In this document: positions 46,838 through 56,597 of the stretch, in pieces
Numbering within the stretch: the first letter of the stretch is position 1
Layout of the letters: every line of letters begins with the position of its first letter
Assembly (NCBI RefSeq): GCF_900114585.1
Contig: NZ_FOTL01000001.1
Span: 1-64,000, forward strand
Source of the DNA: Methanobrevibacter olleyae
GTDB lineage: Archaea > Methanobacteriota > Methanobacteria > Methanobacteriales > Methanobacteriaceae
DNA length: 64,000 nucleotides
Reading direction: 5' to 3'
Notes under the pieces: generated by a model
Seen by the model: only the letters and a program-made list of their open reading frames with translations
Told to the model about the DNA's origin: nothing
The model's database searches: none
Position numbers and translations under genes: made by a program

Positions 46838-48079
46838 TCAATATGTACATTCATCATTTTCCATAATTATATCCCCATTTACCATAGTCATAGTTACTTT
46901 ACCTTTATAATAAAGTCCATCAAATGGAGAATATTCTGCTTTTGTATAGAAATTATCTATATCAAAGACCCCTTCTTTATTTAAGTCTAAAACAACCAAG
47001 TCTGCATCAAAACCTTCTTTAATAAACCCTTTATTTTCAAGATTAAATCTTTTAGCAACATTTTCTGAAAATATTTTAGGAATTAAACTTAAATCTAAAT
47101 TTGATTTATTCACCTCAGTCAATAGTAAAGATAAAACAGTTTCTAAAGAGGGAATACCTGGGCTAGAATCCCAAGTTCCTTTTGTTTTTTCTTCTAAACT
47201 ATGAGGTGCATGATCTGTAGCTATTATTGAATTTTCATTTAAATCTTGAATAGTAATCTTTTTAGTTTTTTCTCTTAAAGGAGGATTGGTTTTAATAATT
47301 GTCCCAAATTCATTAAATGCTGTATTATCATATAACAAGTGATGGGGAGTAAATTCAAAACTTACATTATTAGAAATTGCTAAATTCATTGCATTTTTAG
47401 TACTTAAATGACAAATATGTAAATCGTTCCCATATTTTTTAGAAAGTGCAATAGCTTGAGCAACAGATTCATCCTCAGATTCTGCAGGACGGCCATAGCT
47501 ATATGCAATAGCTTCAGTTTCATTAGACAATTTTTTAGTGTATTCTAAAACCATGTCTCTTTTTTCACAATGAGCTGTTACAATTGACTTTTTACTTAAA
47601 TCAGATATGTCCTTAAAGATTTTATCTAAATCTTCATCAGTTTCTAAGTCCATGAATATTTTAAATGACATAGGGTTCAATTCAAGAATTTTTTCCATTT
47701 CTTCAAGTGTAGAATATCCTGCATGAAGCCCAAAATTAACTATAGATTTAGATTCTGCAATTTTTAATTTATCTTTAAATGATTTATATGTATTAGTTTT
47801 AGGAACAGTATTAGGCATATCCATTACAAATGTAAATCCGCCATGTGCTGCAGCCATAGAACCAGTTTTAAAATCTTCTTTATATGTTAAACCAGGGTCT
47901 CTAAAATGAACATGAGGATCAATAAGCCCCGGAAATACTAATTGCCCTTTAAGATCTATTTCTTTTTCACCTTTAATTGAAGATTTTGATATTTTTGCTA
48001 TTTTACCATCTTCAATTGCTATAAATAATTCATTAGAATAATCTAATAATTTTAGATTTTTTAAAACTAGATCAAACAT
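46838..48079 (-). CDS. pyrC: Dihydroorotase
   Basis: 413 residues, class I type. Metal-binding motifs are clear: GLIDPHVHFRDPGLTYKEDF near residue 49, MDMPNTVP, AHCEKRD, HICHLSTKNA and ATDHAPHS. It closes carbamoyl-aspartate to dihydroorotate in pyrimidine synthesis. The C-terminus ends as amidohydrolases do with a beta-sandwich strand set (VTMTMVNGDIIMEN). GTGATT precedes the ATG. It is a single gene on the minus strand. Confidence 0.94.
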   Translation of the reverse strand: MFDLVLKNLKLLDYSNELFIAIEDGKIAKISKSSIKGEKEIDLKGQLVFPGLIDPHVHFRDPGLTYKEDFKTGSMAAAHGGFTFVMDMPNTVPKTNTYKSFKDKLKIAESKSIVNFGLHAGYSTLEEMEKILELNPMSFKIFMDLETDEDLDKIFKDISDLSKKSIVTAHCEKRDMVLEYTKKLSNETEAIAYSYGRPAESEDESVAQAIALSKKYGNDLHICHLSTKNAMNLAISNNVSFEFTPHHLLYDNTAFNEFGTIIKTNPPLREKTKKITIQDLNENSIIATDHAPHSLEEKTKGTWDSSPGIPSLETVLSLLLTEVNKSNLDLSLIPKIFSENVAKRFNLENKGFIKEGFDADLVVLDLNKEGVFDIDNFYTKAEYSPFDGLYYKGKVTMTMVNGDIIMENDECTY

Positions 48080-48420
48080 AAAATCACTTTAAATCTTTAA
48101 TGAAAATTCATAAAATTAATTTTTTTAAAATTTTTAATTTAATATTTAATTTTAATATTTAATAAATTTGTTTAAAAAATAAAAACAATATTAAATAAAA
48201 ATAATATTCAAAGCTTAGAAATAAAGATTAGAAATCTTAAAAATAGTAAAAAAAGTAAATAAAGATTAAAAATCTTAAAAACAGTAAAAAAAAAAAAGTA
48301 AATAAAGATTAAAAATCTTAAAAATAGTAAAAAAGTAAATAAAAAAAAGGCACTTAAGCTCATGTTAAGTGCCTTATACCTAAACTTAGGTTTTAATTTT
48401 GTTTTGTGTTTATAACTTAT
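48080..48420. other. Spacer with a 40-50 base tandem repeat and the mvh terminator
   Basis: 341 bases. From about 48225 to 48340 a unit containing TAAAGATTAAAAATCTTAAA, AATAGT and an A run occurs three times with slightly different A-run lengths. Each unit holds a small AGATT/AATCT dyad. The mvh terminator lies at 48347-48375. Confidence 0.6.
48347..48375 (-). terminator. mvh operon terminator
   Basis: AAGGCACTTAA and TTAAGTGCCTT form a perfect 11-bp stem with a 7-base loop. On the minus strand it is followed by eight Ts. It lies about 45 bases after the mvhB stop codon. A smaller dyad (ACCTAA/TTAGGT, 48378-48391) sits between it and the gene. Confidence 0.88.
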
Positions 48421-49653
48421 CTATTTTAAACTAAGAGCTTCTGGAGTACATTTTGCGATACATTGTTCACAGAGAGTACAGAATCCAGCAATAGGTAAGT
48501 TAACTTTGTATGCTTTATGTAACATATCATATGGACATGCGTCAATACATTCTCCACATTCATCACATTTAGATGGGTTGAAAATGATTCTATCTCTAGA
48601 TACAGTTTCACCATCAATTTCTTTGTCAACAGAGTCTAATTGTAATGCATCGTTAGGACATACATTAGCACAAGCACCACATCTTACACACATGGTGAAA
48701 GATTGCTCGCCCATATCTTTTTGACGGGAAGGTACTTCCATTCCTCTTTTGGTAACTACTTTTATAGCTTCAGTAGGACATTTTAAAGCACATCCTCCAT
48801 CATAGATACATTTTTCTTCATCCCTACAAATTCCTTCAGTTGAACTGAATTTAGATGCACCATACTCAACATCTAAATCAATTGCATCTACAGGACATAC
48901 ATTTACACAAAGACCACATGCAGCACATACTTCAGGAAGAACTACAGTCAAGTCAGATTTAGGGGTAATGAAGCTTCCAGGACAAATATCAACACAGGAA
49001 TTACAACCGATACATGTATCAGCATCTAAAGTAAATGATTTCATTTCTTTAGTACGTTTTACAGGGTTTGCATTTTCTGCGATGAAAATTGCATTCCATG
49101 GACAAGATTGTGAACATACTCCACATTGGATACATTTATCTTCATCTACTTCGATAGGTTCTCCGTAAGCAGATAAGGTGATTGCATCTACAGGACATTC
49201 AGCTACACATACTCCACATCCTTTACAATCTTCAATGTATACAGGACCTTCTGGTTTAACAACTCTCTCTACAGGTTCTTTTACTCCAGGAACTCCGATA
49301 ACGTCTACAGGACAGATGTCAACACATTTTTGACACATTACACAGAATCCTTTTAAGAGTTGAGAATCTTCTGCATCTAATTTAAGAGTTTTAGAAGGAC
49401 ATGCTTCTACACAATCTCCACATTCATTACATTTAGTTTTGTTAAAGATTAATCTTACTTGAGTGTTTCCTTCTTCATCAATAGCTATGTCGTCTACTTG
49501 TAAAGCACCATTAGGACATACATCAGCACAATTAGGTGCTCCACCACAAGTATCACAGTAAACGATGTGATCGCCTACTTCAATAGCTGCTGTAGGACAA
49601 ACACCTTCACATGCTCCACATTTAATACAGCTATTTTCATTGAATACTATCAT
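48421..49653 (-). CDS. mvhB: Polyferredoxin MvhB
   Basis: 410 residues made of six tandem two-cluster ferredoxin domains; twelve CxxCxxCxxxCP-type motifs can be counted. Motif 2 is enlarged (CDTCGGAPNCADVCP). Motif 9 reads CIYDGGCALKCP and has Asp where the second Cys should be; motif 12 ends CT instead of CP. MvhB is the electron-carrier protein encoded with the MvhADG hydrogenase and can pass electrons to ferredoxin-linked enzymes. It lies 15 bases after mvhA. The ribosome binding site is TGGAGTG. Confidence 0.95.
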   Translation of the reverse strand: MIVFNENSCIKCGACEGVCPTAAIEVGDHIVYCDTCGGAPNCADVCPNGALQVDDIAIDEEGNTQVRLIFNKTKCNECGDCVEACPSKTLKLDAEDSQLLKGFCVMCQKCVDICPVDVIGVPGVKEPVERVVKPEGPVYIEDCKGCGVCVAECPVDAITLSAYGEPIEVDEDKCIQCGVCSQSCPWNAIFIAENANPVKRTKEMKSFTLDADTCIGCNSCVDICPGSFITPKSDLTVVLPEVCAACGLCVNVCPVDAIDLDVEYGASKFSSTEGICRDEEKCIYDGGCALKCPTEAIKVVTKRGMEVPSRQKDMGEQSFTMCVRCGACANVCPNDALQLDSVDKEIDGETVSRDRIIFNPSKCDECGECIDACPYDMLHKAYKVNLPIAGFCTLCEQCIAKCTPEALSLK

Positions 49654-49668
49654 TTTAACACTCCAAAG

Positions 49669-51093
49669 TTAGATTTTGTTTATTAAGTTTCCTTCACTAT
49701 CATATACTTCGACAGTAGCTAGTCTCATTTGACTATCCATAGTGTGGGTAGCACAAGATAAACATGGGTCGTGAGCTCTGATAACCATTTCCATTAAGTT
49801 AAATATTTTATCATCTACTTCTACACCCGGTTTGATGTAATCTTTAGCTACTTGTTGAATACCCATTTCCATTGCAGGGTTGTTTTGAATAGTTGCTACT
49901 ATGATGTTTGCATTGGTAATTAAACCATTGTCATCAGTTTTGTAGTGGTGGATTAAAGTACCACGAGCAGCTTCTACAATACCTGCACCTTCTCCAGCAC
50001 TTCTTTCTAATGCATCAGGGAATTTGTCACCAGATAAATCTTGTTCTAAAGCAGCAGCAGCCATTTCAGCAGAAGCTAACATTTCGATTAATCTTGCCCA
50101 GTGGAATAACAATGGGTATTGTGCATAACCGAATCTTTCTCTGAAGTCTTCTAATGCAGCTTGTGCTAAAGGAGCATCATCAGGCATTTTGTCACAAACA
50201 TTAATACGAGATAATGGTGCTACTCTGTAAATACCTTCAGGGTATCCTAATTCTTTAATGTAAGGGAATTTTAACCAAGAGTATGGTTTTACATGCTCTG
50301 CAACAACATCAGTATATTCGAGGTTGTTATATTCAGTGTAAATAGATCCATCTTTGTCTTTTATTCTTACATTACCATTGTATACATCCCATACACCATC
50401 TTTTACAAGACCGCAGTGACGAGTGTCACCGAAGTAACCTAAAGTTTTAACAAGGTCAATTTTTTCTTCTAAGATAGGTACTGCTAATTCAATAGTAGCT
50501 TGAGATAATTCAATATTTTCTTTAGCCTTTGCTAATAAATCAGCCTGGGTTTCTTCATCTAATTCAGTAGAAATACCACCAGGAGTAGAAGAAGTTGGGT
50601 GAATTGGACGACCACCAGTTGCAGATACAATATCTAAACCGTTTCTTCTGATTTTAATAGCTTGTAAAGCAACTTCTGGCATATCTTGGATAATTTGGAA
50701 AACATTTCTAGTTTTTCTGGTTCCATCAGGAACTACTAAATCTGGAGCTGCTAAGAAGTAGAAGTGGAGAGCGTGTGAATGCATGAAAGATCCCCAGTTC
50801 ATAAGTTCTCTCATTTTGTAAGCAGCTGGTAAGATTTCATCATCATCAAATCCGTAGATTTGGTCAACAGCTTTAGCAGCAGCTAAGTGGTGTTGTACAT
50901 CACAAATACCACATATTCTAGGTACGATACGAGGTACTTCCTCAGCTGGACGTCCTTGTAAGAATTTTTCGAATCCTCTAAATTCCATAACATGTAATCT
51001 AGTGTCTTCTACATTTCCTGCATCGTCAAGGTGTACAGTAATTTTTGCGTGACCTTCAATACGAGTTACAGGTTCCATAGTAAGTTTTACCAT
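49669..51093 (-). CDS. mvhA: F420-non-reducing [NiFe] hydrogenase large subunit MvhA
   Basis: 474 residues. The Ni-Fe ligands are RICGIC (Cys61, Cys64) and DPCLSC near the C-terminus (Cys444, Cys447) with ATH ending at His450. The 24 residues after His450 should be removed by a maturation protease once Ni is in. MvhA splits H2 for the MvhADG-HdrABC complex, which couples heterodisulfide and ferredoxin reduction. The gene follows mvhG by one base. HypD in this window belongs to its maturation pathway. Ribosome binding site AAAGGAGGAA. Confidence 0.97.
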   Translation of the reverse strand: MVKLTMEPVTRIEGHAKITVHLDDAGNVEDTRLHVMEFRGFEKFLQGRPAEEVPRIVPRICGICDVQHHLAAAKAVDQIYGFDDDEILPAAYKMRELMNWGSFMHSHALHFYFLAAPDLVVPDGTRKTRNVFQIIQDMPEVALQAIKIRRNGLDIVSATGGRPIHPTSSTPGGISTELDEETQADLLAKAKENIELSQATIELAVPILEEKIDLVKTLGYFGDTRHCGLVKDGVWDVYNGNVRIKDKDGSIYTEYNNLEYTDVVAEHVKPYSWLKFPYIKELGYPEGIYRVAPLSRINVCDKMPDDAPLAQAALEDFRERFGYAQYPLLFHWARLIEMLASAEMAAAALEQDLSGDKFPDALERSAGEGAGIVEAARGTLIHHYKTDDNGLITNANIIVATIQNNPAMEMGIQQVAKDYIKPGVEVDDKIFNLMEMVIRAHDPCLSCATHTMDSQMRLATVEVYDSEGNLINKI

Positions 51094-51094
51094 A

Positions 51095-52021
51095 TTATTT
51101 TCCTCCTTTTTGCATTTTAGCAGGGACTAAAGCAGCTGGTAAAGTGTAAGTGTAGAAAGTACCTACAATATCATCTAATTGATCAGCTACTTGTTCAGGG
51201 TCTACAGTTTTATCTTCGTTAACACCGTAGTCAGATGCAATTGCAGAAATCATTTTTGCACCTGCATCATTTACTTTTGCAGTAGGTCCATAGCAACCTC
51301 TACATGGGATAGCAATACTTGGGCATTGTGCACCACATAAAGATACGGTTGCAGGTCCCATACAAACTAATCCTTGAGCAATTAAACATAAATCATCTTC
51401 AGGTTTACCAACTTCGAACTGTCTTTTAATGAAGTCCATAGCGAGTCCAGCAGGTGGTTTTTCTCTAGGGCATACTTCACAAAGGTTAGTGGTAGGTAAT
51501 TCTATAGTTTCTCCTCTTAATAAAGTGAGAATAGCTTCAGCTACTACATCAGATTTTGGAGGGCAACCAGGAATCATTAAATCAACTTGAATAGCTTCAT
51601 ATAATGGTCTTACTCTGCTTTCTAATGAAGGCACATCTTCATTAGGAATAATACCAGCATCGTTGTAAGTACTTACAGAGTTAATGTAAGCTTCGGTAGT
51701 TAATTCTTCAACAGTATGTAAATTACCAAGACCAGGAATACCACCATAAGCTGCACAAGTACCATATGCAATAACGAGGCCAGCTTTTTCTCTTAACATT
51801 TCTGCTAATTCTCTGTTTTCTTCGTTTCTAATTCCACCTTCTACAATAAGTACATCTAATTCAGGTACTTCATCGTATTTAGTATCACATAATACTGGTG
51901 AGAATTCGAATTGAGCTAATTCTAAAACATCTAATAAAGATTCGTGGAAATCCGCAATGGATAAGTGACAACCAGAACATCCTCCGAGCCACATAGTTCC
52001 TATTTTAACTTTATCTGCCAT
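51095..52021 (-). CDS. mvhG: F420-non-reducing hydrogenase small subunit MvhG
   Basis: 308 residues. The proximal cluster ligands are in GGCSGCHLS near residue 14. The other clusters are marked by [10 protein letters not shown] and by [19 protein letters not shown]. There is no twin-arginine signal, so the enzyme is cytosolic as expected for Mvh. It conducts electrons from MvhA to MvhD. It is separated from mvhD by 20 bases and from mvhA by one base. GGAGGAT precedes the ATG. Confidence 0.96.
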   Translation of the reverse strand: MADKVKIGTMWLGGCSGCHLSIADFHESLLDVLELAQFEFSPVLCDTKYDEVPELDVLIVEGGIRNEENRELAEMLREKAGLVIAYGTCAAYGGIPGLGNLHTVEELTTEAYINSVSTYNDAGIIPNEDVPSLESRVRPLYEAIQVDLMIPGCPPKSDVVAEAILTLLRGETIELPTTNLCEVCPREKPPAGLAMDFIKRQFEVGKPEDDLCLIAQGLVCMGPATVSLCGAQCPSIAIPCRGCYGPTAKVNDAGAKMISAIASDYGVNEDKTVDPEQVADQLDDIVGTFYTYTLPAALVPAKMQKGGK

Positions 52022-52041
52022 AAATAATCCTCCAGTTAAAT

Positions 52042-52467
52042 CTAATTTTCAGCATCTAGTTGTGCTTTTAATGGGGAAGGTCCTAAATCTTTAATTCTGT
52101 TTACCATCATTTTTACAGAACTAGCGAATTTTTCTCCTTCAGAAGCAGAAATCCAGTCATGATGGACTCTTTCTCTTCCAATTCCCATATCTTCGACTAA
52201 TTTATAAACTAATCTCATTCTTCTGTCAAGTTTATAGTTACCTGCATCGTAGTGGCAGTCACCCATGTGGCATCCTGCTACGAATACACCGTCAGCACCG
52301 TCTCTGAATGCTTTTAAAATAAACTGAGGGTCAATTCTTCCAGAACACATTACTCTTATAACACGAATGTTAGGTGGGTATTGCATTCTTGCAGTACCTG
52401 CAGTATCTGCTCCACCATAGGAACACCAGTTACAACAAAACATTACAATTTTTACATCTTCAGACAT
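52042..52467 (-). CDS. mvhD: Mvh hydrogenase delta subunit MvhD
   Basis: 141 residues, full length. Cys-rich motifs [15 protein letters not shown] and [18 protein letters not shown] hold the [2Fe-2S] cluster. MvhD is the contact point with HdrA and passes electrons to the bifurcating flavin. It is first in the mvhDGAB operon. AGGAGGAT lies eight bases before the ATG. Upstream is a 1-kb spacer with a clear TATA box at 52578-52587. Confidence 0.95.
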   Translation of the reverse strand: MSEDVKIVMFCCNWCSYGGADTAGTARMQYPPNIRVIRVMCSGRIDPQFILKAFRDGADGVFVAGCHMGDCHYDAGNYKLDRRMRLVYKLVEDMGIGRERVHHDWISASEGEKFASSVKMMVNRIKDLGPSPLKAQLDAEN

Positions 52468-52577
52468 AGAGTTTATCCTCCTCTATTTAAAATATTTAGT
52501 TTATAGTCCTAAAATAAAATTTTAATCTTCTAGTCTAAGACTGATCCAACTATCTCAATCTAATAATCATTAAAAAG

Positions 52578-52587
52578 TATTTATAAA
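52578..52587 (-). promoter_or_regulatory. Probable TATA box of the mvh operon
   Basis: On the minus strand TTTATAAATAC lies about 110 bases ahead of the mvhD start. Using the usual 25-base spacing, transcription would begin near 52552 with a leader of about 85 bases ending in AGGAGGAT. This is a pattern match only. Confidence 0.45.
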
Positions 52588-53309
52588 TCATAAATAATAC
52601 AATTTAAAAGAATTTAATATCGATTGAAAATATTAAACTTTTATTATAATTGAAATAATTAAGATACTCAACCTAAATAGTCTAACACTATTTTTAACCT
52701 ATAAAGATCCAAATCAAAAAATCTTAATAGATTACTTTCTTGAATCTAAATCATAAAATTCAAGAATTCCATTTAACTTTAAAAACCCAAATCAAAATTT
52801 TTAAAGTTAGTTTTCAATCTAATTTCTTTTTTAAAAAAGTTTTTCAAATCTATATTAAAATATGTTTGAGGCATACCTTAATCTCAAATCATCGTACGCT
52901 AATGAGCTAGCTCAGCTTAACATTAATGTACTAGTTATATATTATATTTAAATTAAATATAAAGGTTACTTGGAAACAAAAGACACAAACTTTATATATT
53001 ATAATACTTTTTTAAAAAAAGATATTACAAAATTCAAAAATTAATTTTAATTTATACGAAATAATATTGAAAAATAAATTGAATTATTAATAGATATATA
53101 AAAATAAGAAATGAATTTTATCTAATTATGAAATAAAGAAATAAAATAAAAATAAATTAAGTTATAATATATTAAAACAATTTTTATAATTAAGAATAAA
53201 ATCTAAAAAAATAGCTAAAAATTAAGGAATGCCTAAATAAAAGAATATGGGAGATTTTTGAAAAATTTGAAATTATAAAAATTAAAAATCAATGTAAAAC
53301 TAATTACAA

Positions 53310-53490
53310 AAACTTAAAAAAAATTAGTAAAAAATTAGTAAAAAAAATTTATTAAAAAATTAAAAAAATTAGTAAAAAATTAGTAAAAAAAATTTATTAA
53401 AAAATTAAAAAAATTAGTAAAAAATTAGTAAAAAATTAGTAAAAAATTAGTAAAAAATTAGTAAAAAATTAGTAAAAAATTAGTAAAAAT
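53310..53490. repeat. 11-base and 55-base tandem repeats downstream of sufB
   Basis: AAAAAATTAGT is repeated about eight times from about 53410. Upstream of that, a longer unit with TTAGTAAAAAAAATTTATTA occurs twice. There is no unique spacer between copies. Confidence 0.75.
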
Positions 53491-53544
53491 TAAGAAAATA
53501 AAATAAATCTTAATAATAAAAAATAATAAATGAAATGTAAATAA

Positions 53545-54786
53545 TTACATTCCTTCTAAACTCATATCAATCATTTTTTGAGTTTCAGCAGCTAATTCAT
53601 TAGGTAAACCTGTAATATCCATACTTAAGAAACCTCTAACAATCATAGAAGCTGCCTCTTCTTCAGTTAATCCTCTTGAAGTTAAGTAATAAATTTCTTC
53701 TTCATCAATTTGACCAACTGCTGCTTCGTGAGACATCTCAAGGTTTGCTGCATTAGCTTCAAGTTCCGGAACTGCATAAATAGATGAATTATCATCTAAA
53801 ACTAAACCATGACATTCTAAGTGTCCTTTAACATTAGGAACATTTCCAGATAAATGCCCTCTAGAATAAATTTTAGAATCATCATTAGCTACAGCACGAG
53901 AAATAATCTCTGCACTTGATCTAGGAGCATTTAAAATAGCTCTAGATCCTACATCAATAATTGATTCATTAATACCACTTTGAATACTTTGGAATAATGC
54001 TCTTGCATTTTCACCATTACAATAAGTAGTAGGATAAGATTGAATAGATTTAACTGGGCTTGTTAAAATATAATTATTAATATAAGTACTGTTTTCTTCT
54101 TGGATAATTGCAGTTCTTGGACGTACTTCTACTTGTTCTGCCCAATTATGAACCATAGTAAAAGTAACTTTAGCACCAGGTTTAATATAAATTTCAGAGA
54201 TACCTACATGAAGTGCAGATGAAATATCATCACCAGTTGCACATCCAGTAATAAGGTGAAGCTCTGAATTTTCCTCAGCAATAATAATATTATGTGCAGT
54301 TTGCATCACATCTTGGTCTGCAATAAACATACAAGCTTGAACTGGGAAAATTTCTTTAGTTCCAGGTAAAGATCTTACAAAATAGCCACTGTAAGCTCCA
54401 TCTTTTGCTTCAGAAAGTGCTGTTTCTGCAGTATATTTGTCTACATCTGGTTTTACTGCATTCCACATATAATCTTTTAACCAAGAATGTTTATCTAATG
54501 CAACACCTAAATTCATTAGTTCAATTGAATCAGAAATAGAATGTGAAAAAATATTTGATTGGTCCATTTGGACAAAAGAACCTGCTCTTTCTTCAGCAGT
54601 TGCATCAACACCTACTTTTAAAAAAGATTTTTGAGTTTTTTTATCAACATCTTTAATATCATCAATTACATCAAAAGCATTGATATCTTCCTTAGTAAAG
54701 TTTTCAATTACAACATCAGTACCTAGTGTTGCTTTTTTGTTTTTTGCCTTCTCAGCATTATGAGTTACATTGCGCACAACTAACAC
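53545..54786 (-). CDS. sufB: SufB/SufD family Fe-S cluster scaffold protein
   Basis: 413 residues, shorter than bacterial SufB. The C-terminal beta-helix core is clear: ALHVGISEIYIKPGAKVTFT, SRAILNAPRSSAEIISRAVA, GHLECHGLVLDDNSSIYAVP and HEAAVGQIDEEEIYYLTSRG near the end. Together with SufC it forms the minimal archaeal SufBC cluster assembly system. The start is a GTG at 54786, within the last codons of sufC (29-base overlap), so the two are translationally coupled. Confidence 0.9.
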   Translation of the reverse strand: MLVVRNVTHNAEKAKNKKATLGTDVVIENFTKEDINAFDVIDDIKDVDKKTQKSFLKVGVDATAEERAGSFVQMDQSNIFSHSISDSIELMNLGVALDKHSWLKDYMWNAVKPDVDKYTAETALSEAKDGAYSGYFVRSLPGTKEIFPVQACMFIADQDVMQTAHNIIIAEENSELHLITGCATGDDISSALHVGISEIYIKPGAKVTFTMVHNWAEQVEVRPRTAIIQEENSTYINNYILTSPVKSIQSYPTTYCNGENARALFQSIQSGINESIIDVGSRAILNAPRSSAEIISRAVANDDSKIYSRGHLSGNVPNVKGHLECHGLVLDDNSSIYAVPELEANAANLEMSHEAAVGQIDEEEIYYLTSRGLTEEEAASMIVRGFLSMDITGLPNELAAETQKMIDMSLEGM

Positions 54787-55516
54787 ATCCTTTAAATCCT
54801 TCCTTCCTAATATCCTCTAAAATTTCATCAGGACCACCAGAACAAGCAATTATACCCTGCATTAATACATGAGCTTTATCCGCTTTAATAAAATTCAAAA
54901 TATAACCTAAGTGAGTAATAAGCAAACCTGCTTTTCTTCTTTGACCAGGCTTTTTATCTTTGTCTAATAAAACATTTAATTCCTCAGCTAATAATTCTAC
55001 ATTTTCAATGTCAACACCAGAGTCTGGTTCATCAAACATTGTAAAGAGAGGTTCTTGAGCAAGTAATTGAAGAATTTCAGACCTTTTAACTTCTCCACCA
55101 GAAAATCCCCTATTAACATCTCTGTCTAAGAACTCATCACTGAATTTTAACTTACGAGCAAGTTCTTGCATTCTTGGATTTAACTCTTCATCAGAGTCTT
55201 GTTTTGATTCAAATTTTAATAAATCTCTTACACTTACTCCACGAATAGTTGGAGGGTTTTGGAAGCTTACACCAAGACCTTTTTGAACTCTTTCAGTAGT
55301 AGTTAAATTAGTGATATCTTCTCCCTTAAATAGGATAGATCCTTCTACAACCTCATACTTTGGGAATCCTAATATAGTTAAGAATAATGTACTTTTACCA
55401 GCACCATTCGGACCTAAAAGAACATGAGTTTCCCCTTCTCTTATTGCAAGGTTTACACCATTTAAAACACGTTTACCTTCTACTTCAACAACTAAATCTT
55501 TAACTTCAAGTAACAT
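54758..55516 (-). CDS. sufC: Fe-S cluster assembly ATPase SufC
   Basis: 252 residues. ATPase motifs: GPNGAGKST near residue 35, Q-loop FQNPP, signature GFSGGEVKRSE, Walker B TMFDEPDSGVD, and THLGY. The SufC-specific pattern FSGGEVKR identifies it over transport ATPases. It drives conformational change in the SufB scaffold. The C-terminus (FKGCVSCAQCNS) has three Cys, unusual for SufC. AAGGATG precedes the ATG. First gene of the suf operon. Confidence 0.93.
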   Translation of the reverse strand: MLLEVKDLVVEVEGKRVLNGVNLAIREGETHVLLGPNGAGKSTLFLTILGFPKYEVVEGSILFKGEDITNLTTTERVQKGLGVSFQNPPTIRGVSVRDLLKFESKQDSDEELNPRMQELARKLKFSDEFLDRDVNRGFSGGEVKRSEILQLLAQEPLFTMFDEPDSGVDIENVELLAEELNVLLDKDKKPGQRRKAGLLITHLGYILNFIKADKAHVLMQGIIACSGGPDEILEDIRKEGFKGCVSCAQCNS

Positions 55517-55885
55517 TGTATCAACATCCTTATTAGTTTAAAATTACTAAGCATGATTTTAATTGGTATGAATATATAATCGATATTATCAAAGATTTAT
55601 ATTAATCAAGTTTTATTCCACTAATCTTTATTAAGGTATAATCTTTATTAACATATAACAATTATTATATTATTTTCATTATATAAAAACTTTTATTATG
55701 TGAAAATTTAACATTTAAAAATAAGATTTTTAAAAATTGAAAATAGTTTAATAAAAATATGATATAAAAGCTAAGTGGTAGGATTAATAACAAAAATTAG
55801 AAAAAATAGACTTAGTCAATTAAAAATAGTTAAATAAGTATAATGAAAAAATAAAAAAAAATAAAAAAAGTGAAAATTAGAAAAA
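55517..55885. other. Spacer upstream of sufC
   Basis: 369 bases between the sufC start and the PRC-barrel gene. A TATA-like ATTATATATT-type region is probable near 55560-55620 for sufC. No gene, strong hairpin or repeat is seen. Confidence 0.35.
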
Positions 55886-56164
55886 TTATTCAGTTACAAT
55901 AATGAATTCTCCAACTTTTTCTATTTTGGTGAATGGGATTAATAATAAATCTCCTCTACGTTTAGCACCTTTTACATGAATATTACGTCCAGCTTCTACT
56001 TTTACAGCAATATCCACGATTTTACCAGTTTTTTCATTGATAATTAACTCATCAAGTACTCCTAAAATACGAGCATTATTAGTAGCTACTTGATAGCTTT
56101 TTATTTCACTCCATAATTTTTCTTCTCTTCTATGAGTATTAGGTTTAGCAACAGTATTTTCCAT
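55886..56164 (-). CDS. PRC-barrel domain protein
   Basis: 92 residues. After a 25-residue N-terminal extension, the small beta-barrel is seen from SEIKSYQVATNNARILGVLD through KIVDIAVKVEAGRNIHVK to LLLIPFTKIEKVGEFIIV. The fold occurs in RimM and in photosynthetic reaction centre H; in archaea small stand-alone versions are common and unassigned. GGTGAAAAT precedes the ATG. No operon partner. Confidence 0.82.
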   Translation of the reverse strand: MENTVAKPNTHRREEKLWSEIKSYQVATNNARILGVLDELIINEKTGKIVDIAVKVEAGRNIHVKGAKRRGDLLLIPFTKIEKVGEFIIVTE

Positions 56165-56585
56165 ATTTTCACCAATAAATTAAATTTTATAAAAATGATT
56201 GAAGGCATGATTCGTGTTTAAGTTTTTTAAAAAACACTCCATTTAAAATAAATAATTTAATTTAAAAAACATTAGTTTACCTTACTATTTTTTATATTTA
56301 AAGAAATATATAAACTTATTGATATTTTTAGGAAAAATAATGAGAAAATACTAAAAAATCTATAAAATACTAAAAAACCTATAAAATATTGAAAAAGGAT
56401 GAATTTAATAGAAATAATTAAATCAAGTTTTAAAAATCAGAAAGTTTTATGAAGGTAATGAAGTTAAAAAACATACCATTGTAAAAATGATAAATTTTAA
56501 AAAATTTCTAAAAATTATTTTTCTCTAAAAATGATAAAAATTATAAAAATTTCTAAAAATTATTTTTCTCTAAAAATGATAAAAA
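56165..56585. other. Spacer with repeats spilling from the cobY end
   Basis: 421 bases. The first 200 hold the PRC-barrel gene promoter. From 56482 on, the 44-45 base repeat described separately reaches into cobY. Confidence 0.4.
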
Positions 56586-56597
56586 TTATAAAAATTT
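56482..56597 (-). repeat. 44-45 base tandem repeat running across the cobY stop codon
   Basis: TAAAAATGAT with matching flanks recurs at 56482, 56526 and 56571. The third unit contains the last codons and stop of cobY (stop at 56586). Internal sequence includes AAAATTTCTAAAAATTATTT in the copies outside the gene. Confidence 0.75.

Larger units (their letters stand above)
52468..53544. other. 1-kb spacer between the mvh and suf operons
   Basis: 1077 bases. Next to mvhD lies the probable TATA box. Around 52860-52930 the DNA has more G and C than usual spacers and two perfect palindromes, TGAGCTAGCTCA (52903-52914) and ACATTAATGT (52920-52929), next to a TTTGAG/CTCAAA dyad (52865-52888). From 53310 to 53490 there are A/T tandem repeats. 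No protein gene is convincing. Confidence 0.5.

Noticed and set aside
52779-52874. 31-codon minus-strand frame beginning MPQTYFN after AAGGT
   Set aside because: Too short, ordinary A/T composition and no recognisable motif; the ATG lies in the loop of a dyad.
52895-52925. Part of a tRNA (GAGCTAGCTCAG resembles a D-arm)
   Set aside because: No acceptor stem, anticodon arm or T-arm can be fitted around it.
53310-53490. Possible CRISPR array
   Set aside because: The repeats are direct A/T units of 11 bases with no unique spacers, and no cas genes are near. The same applies to the arrays at 10201-10380, 17715-17846 and 23802-23941.
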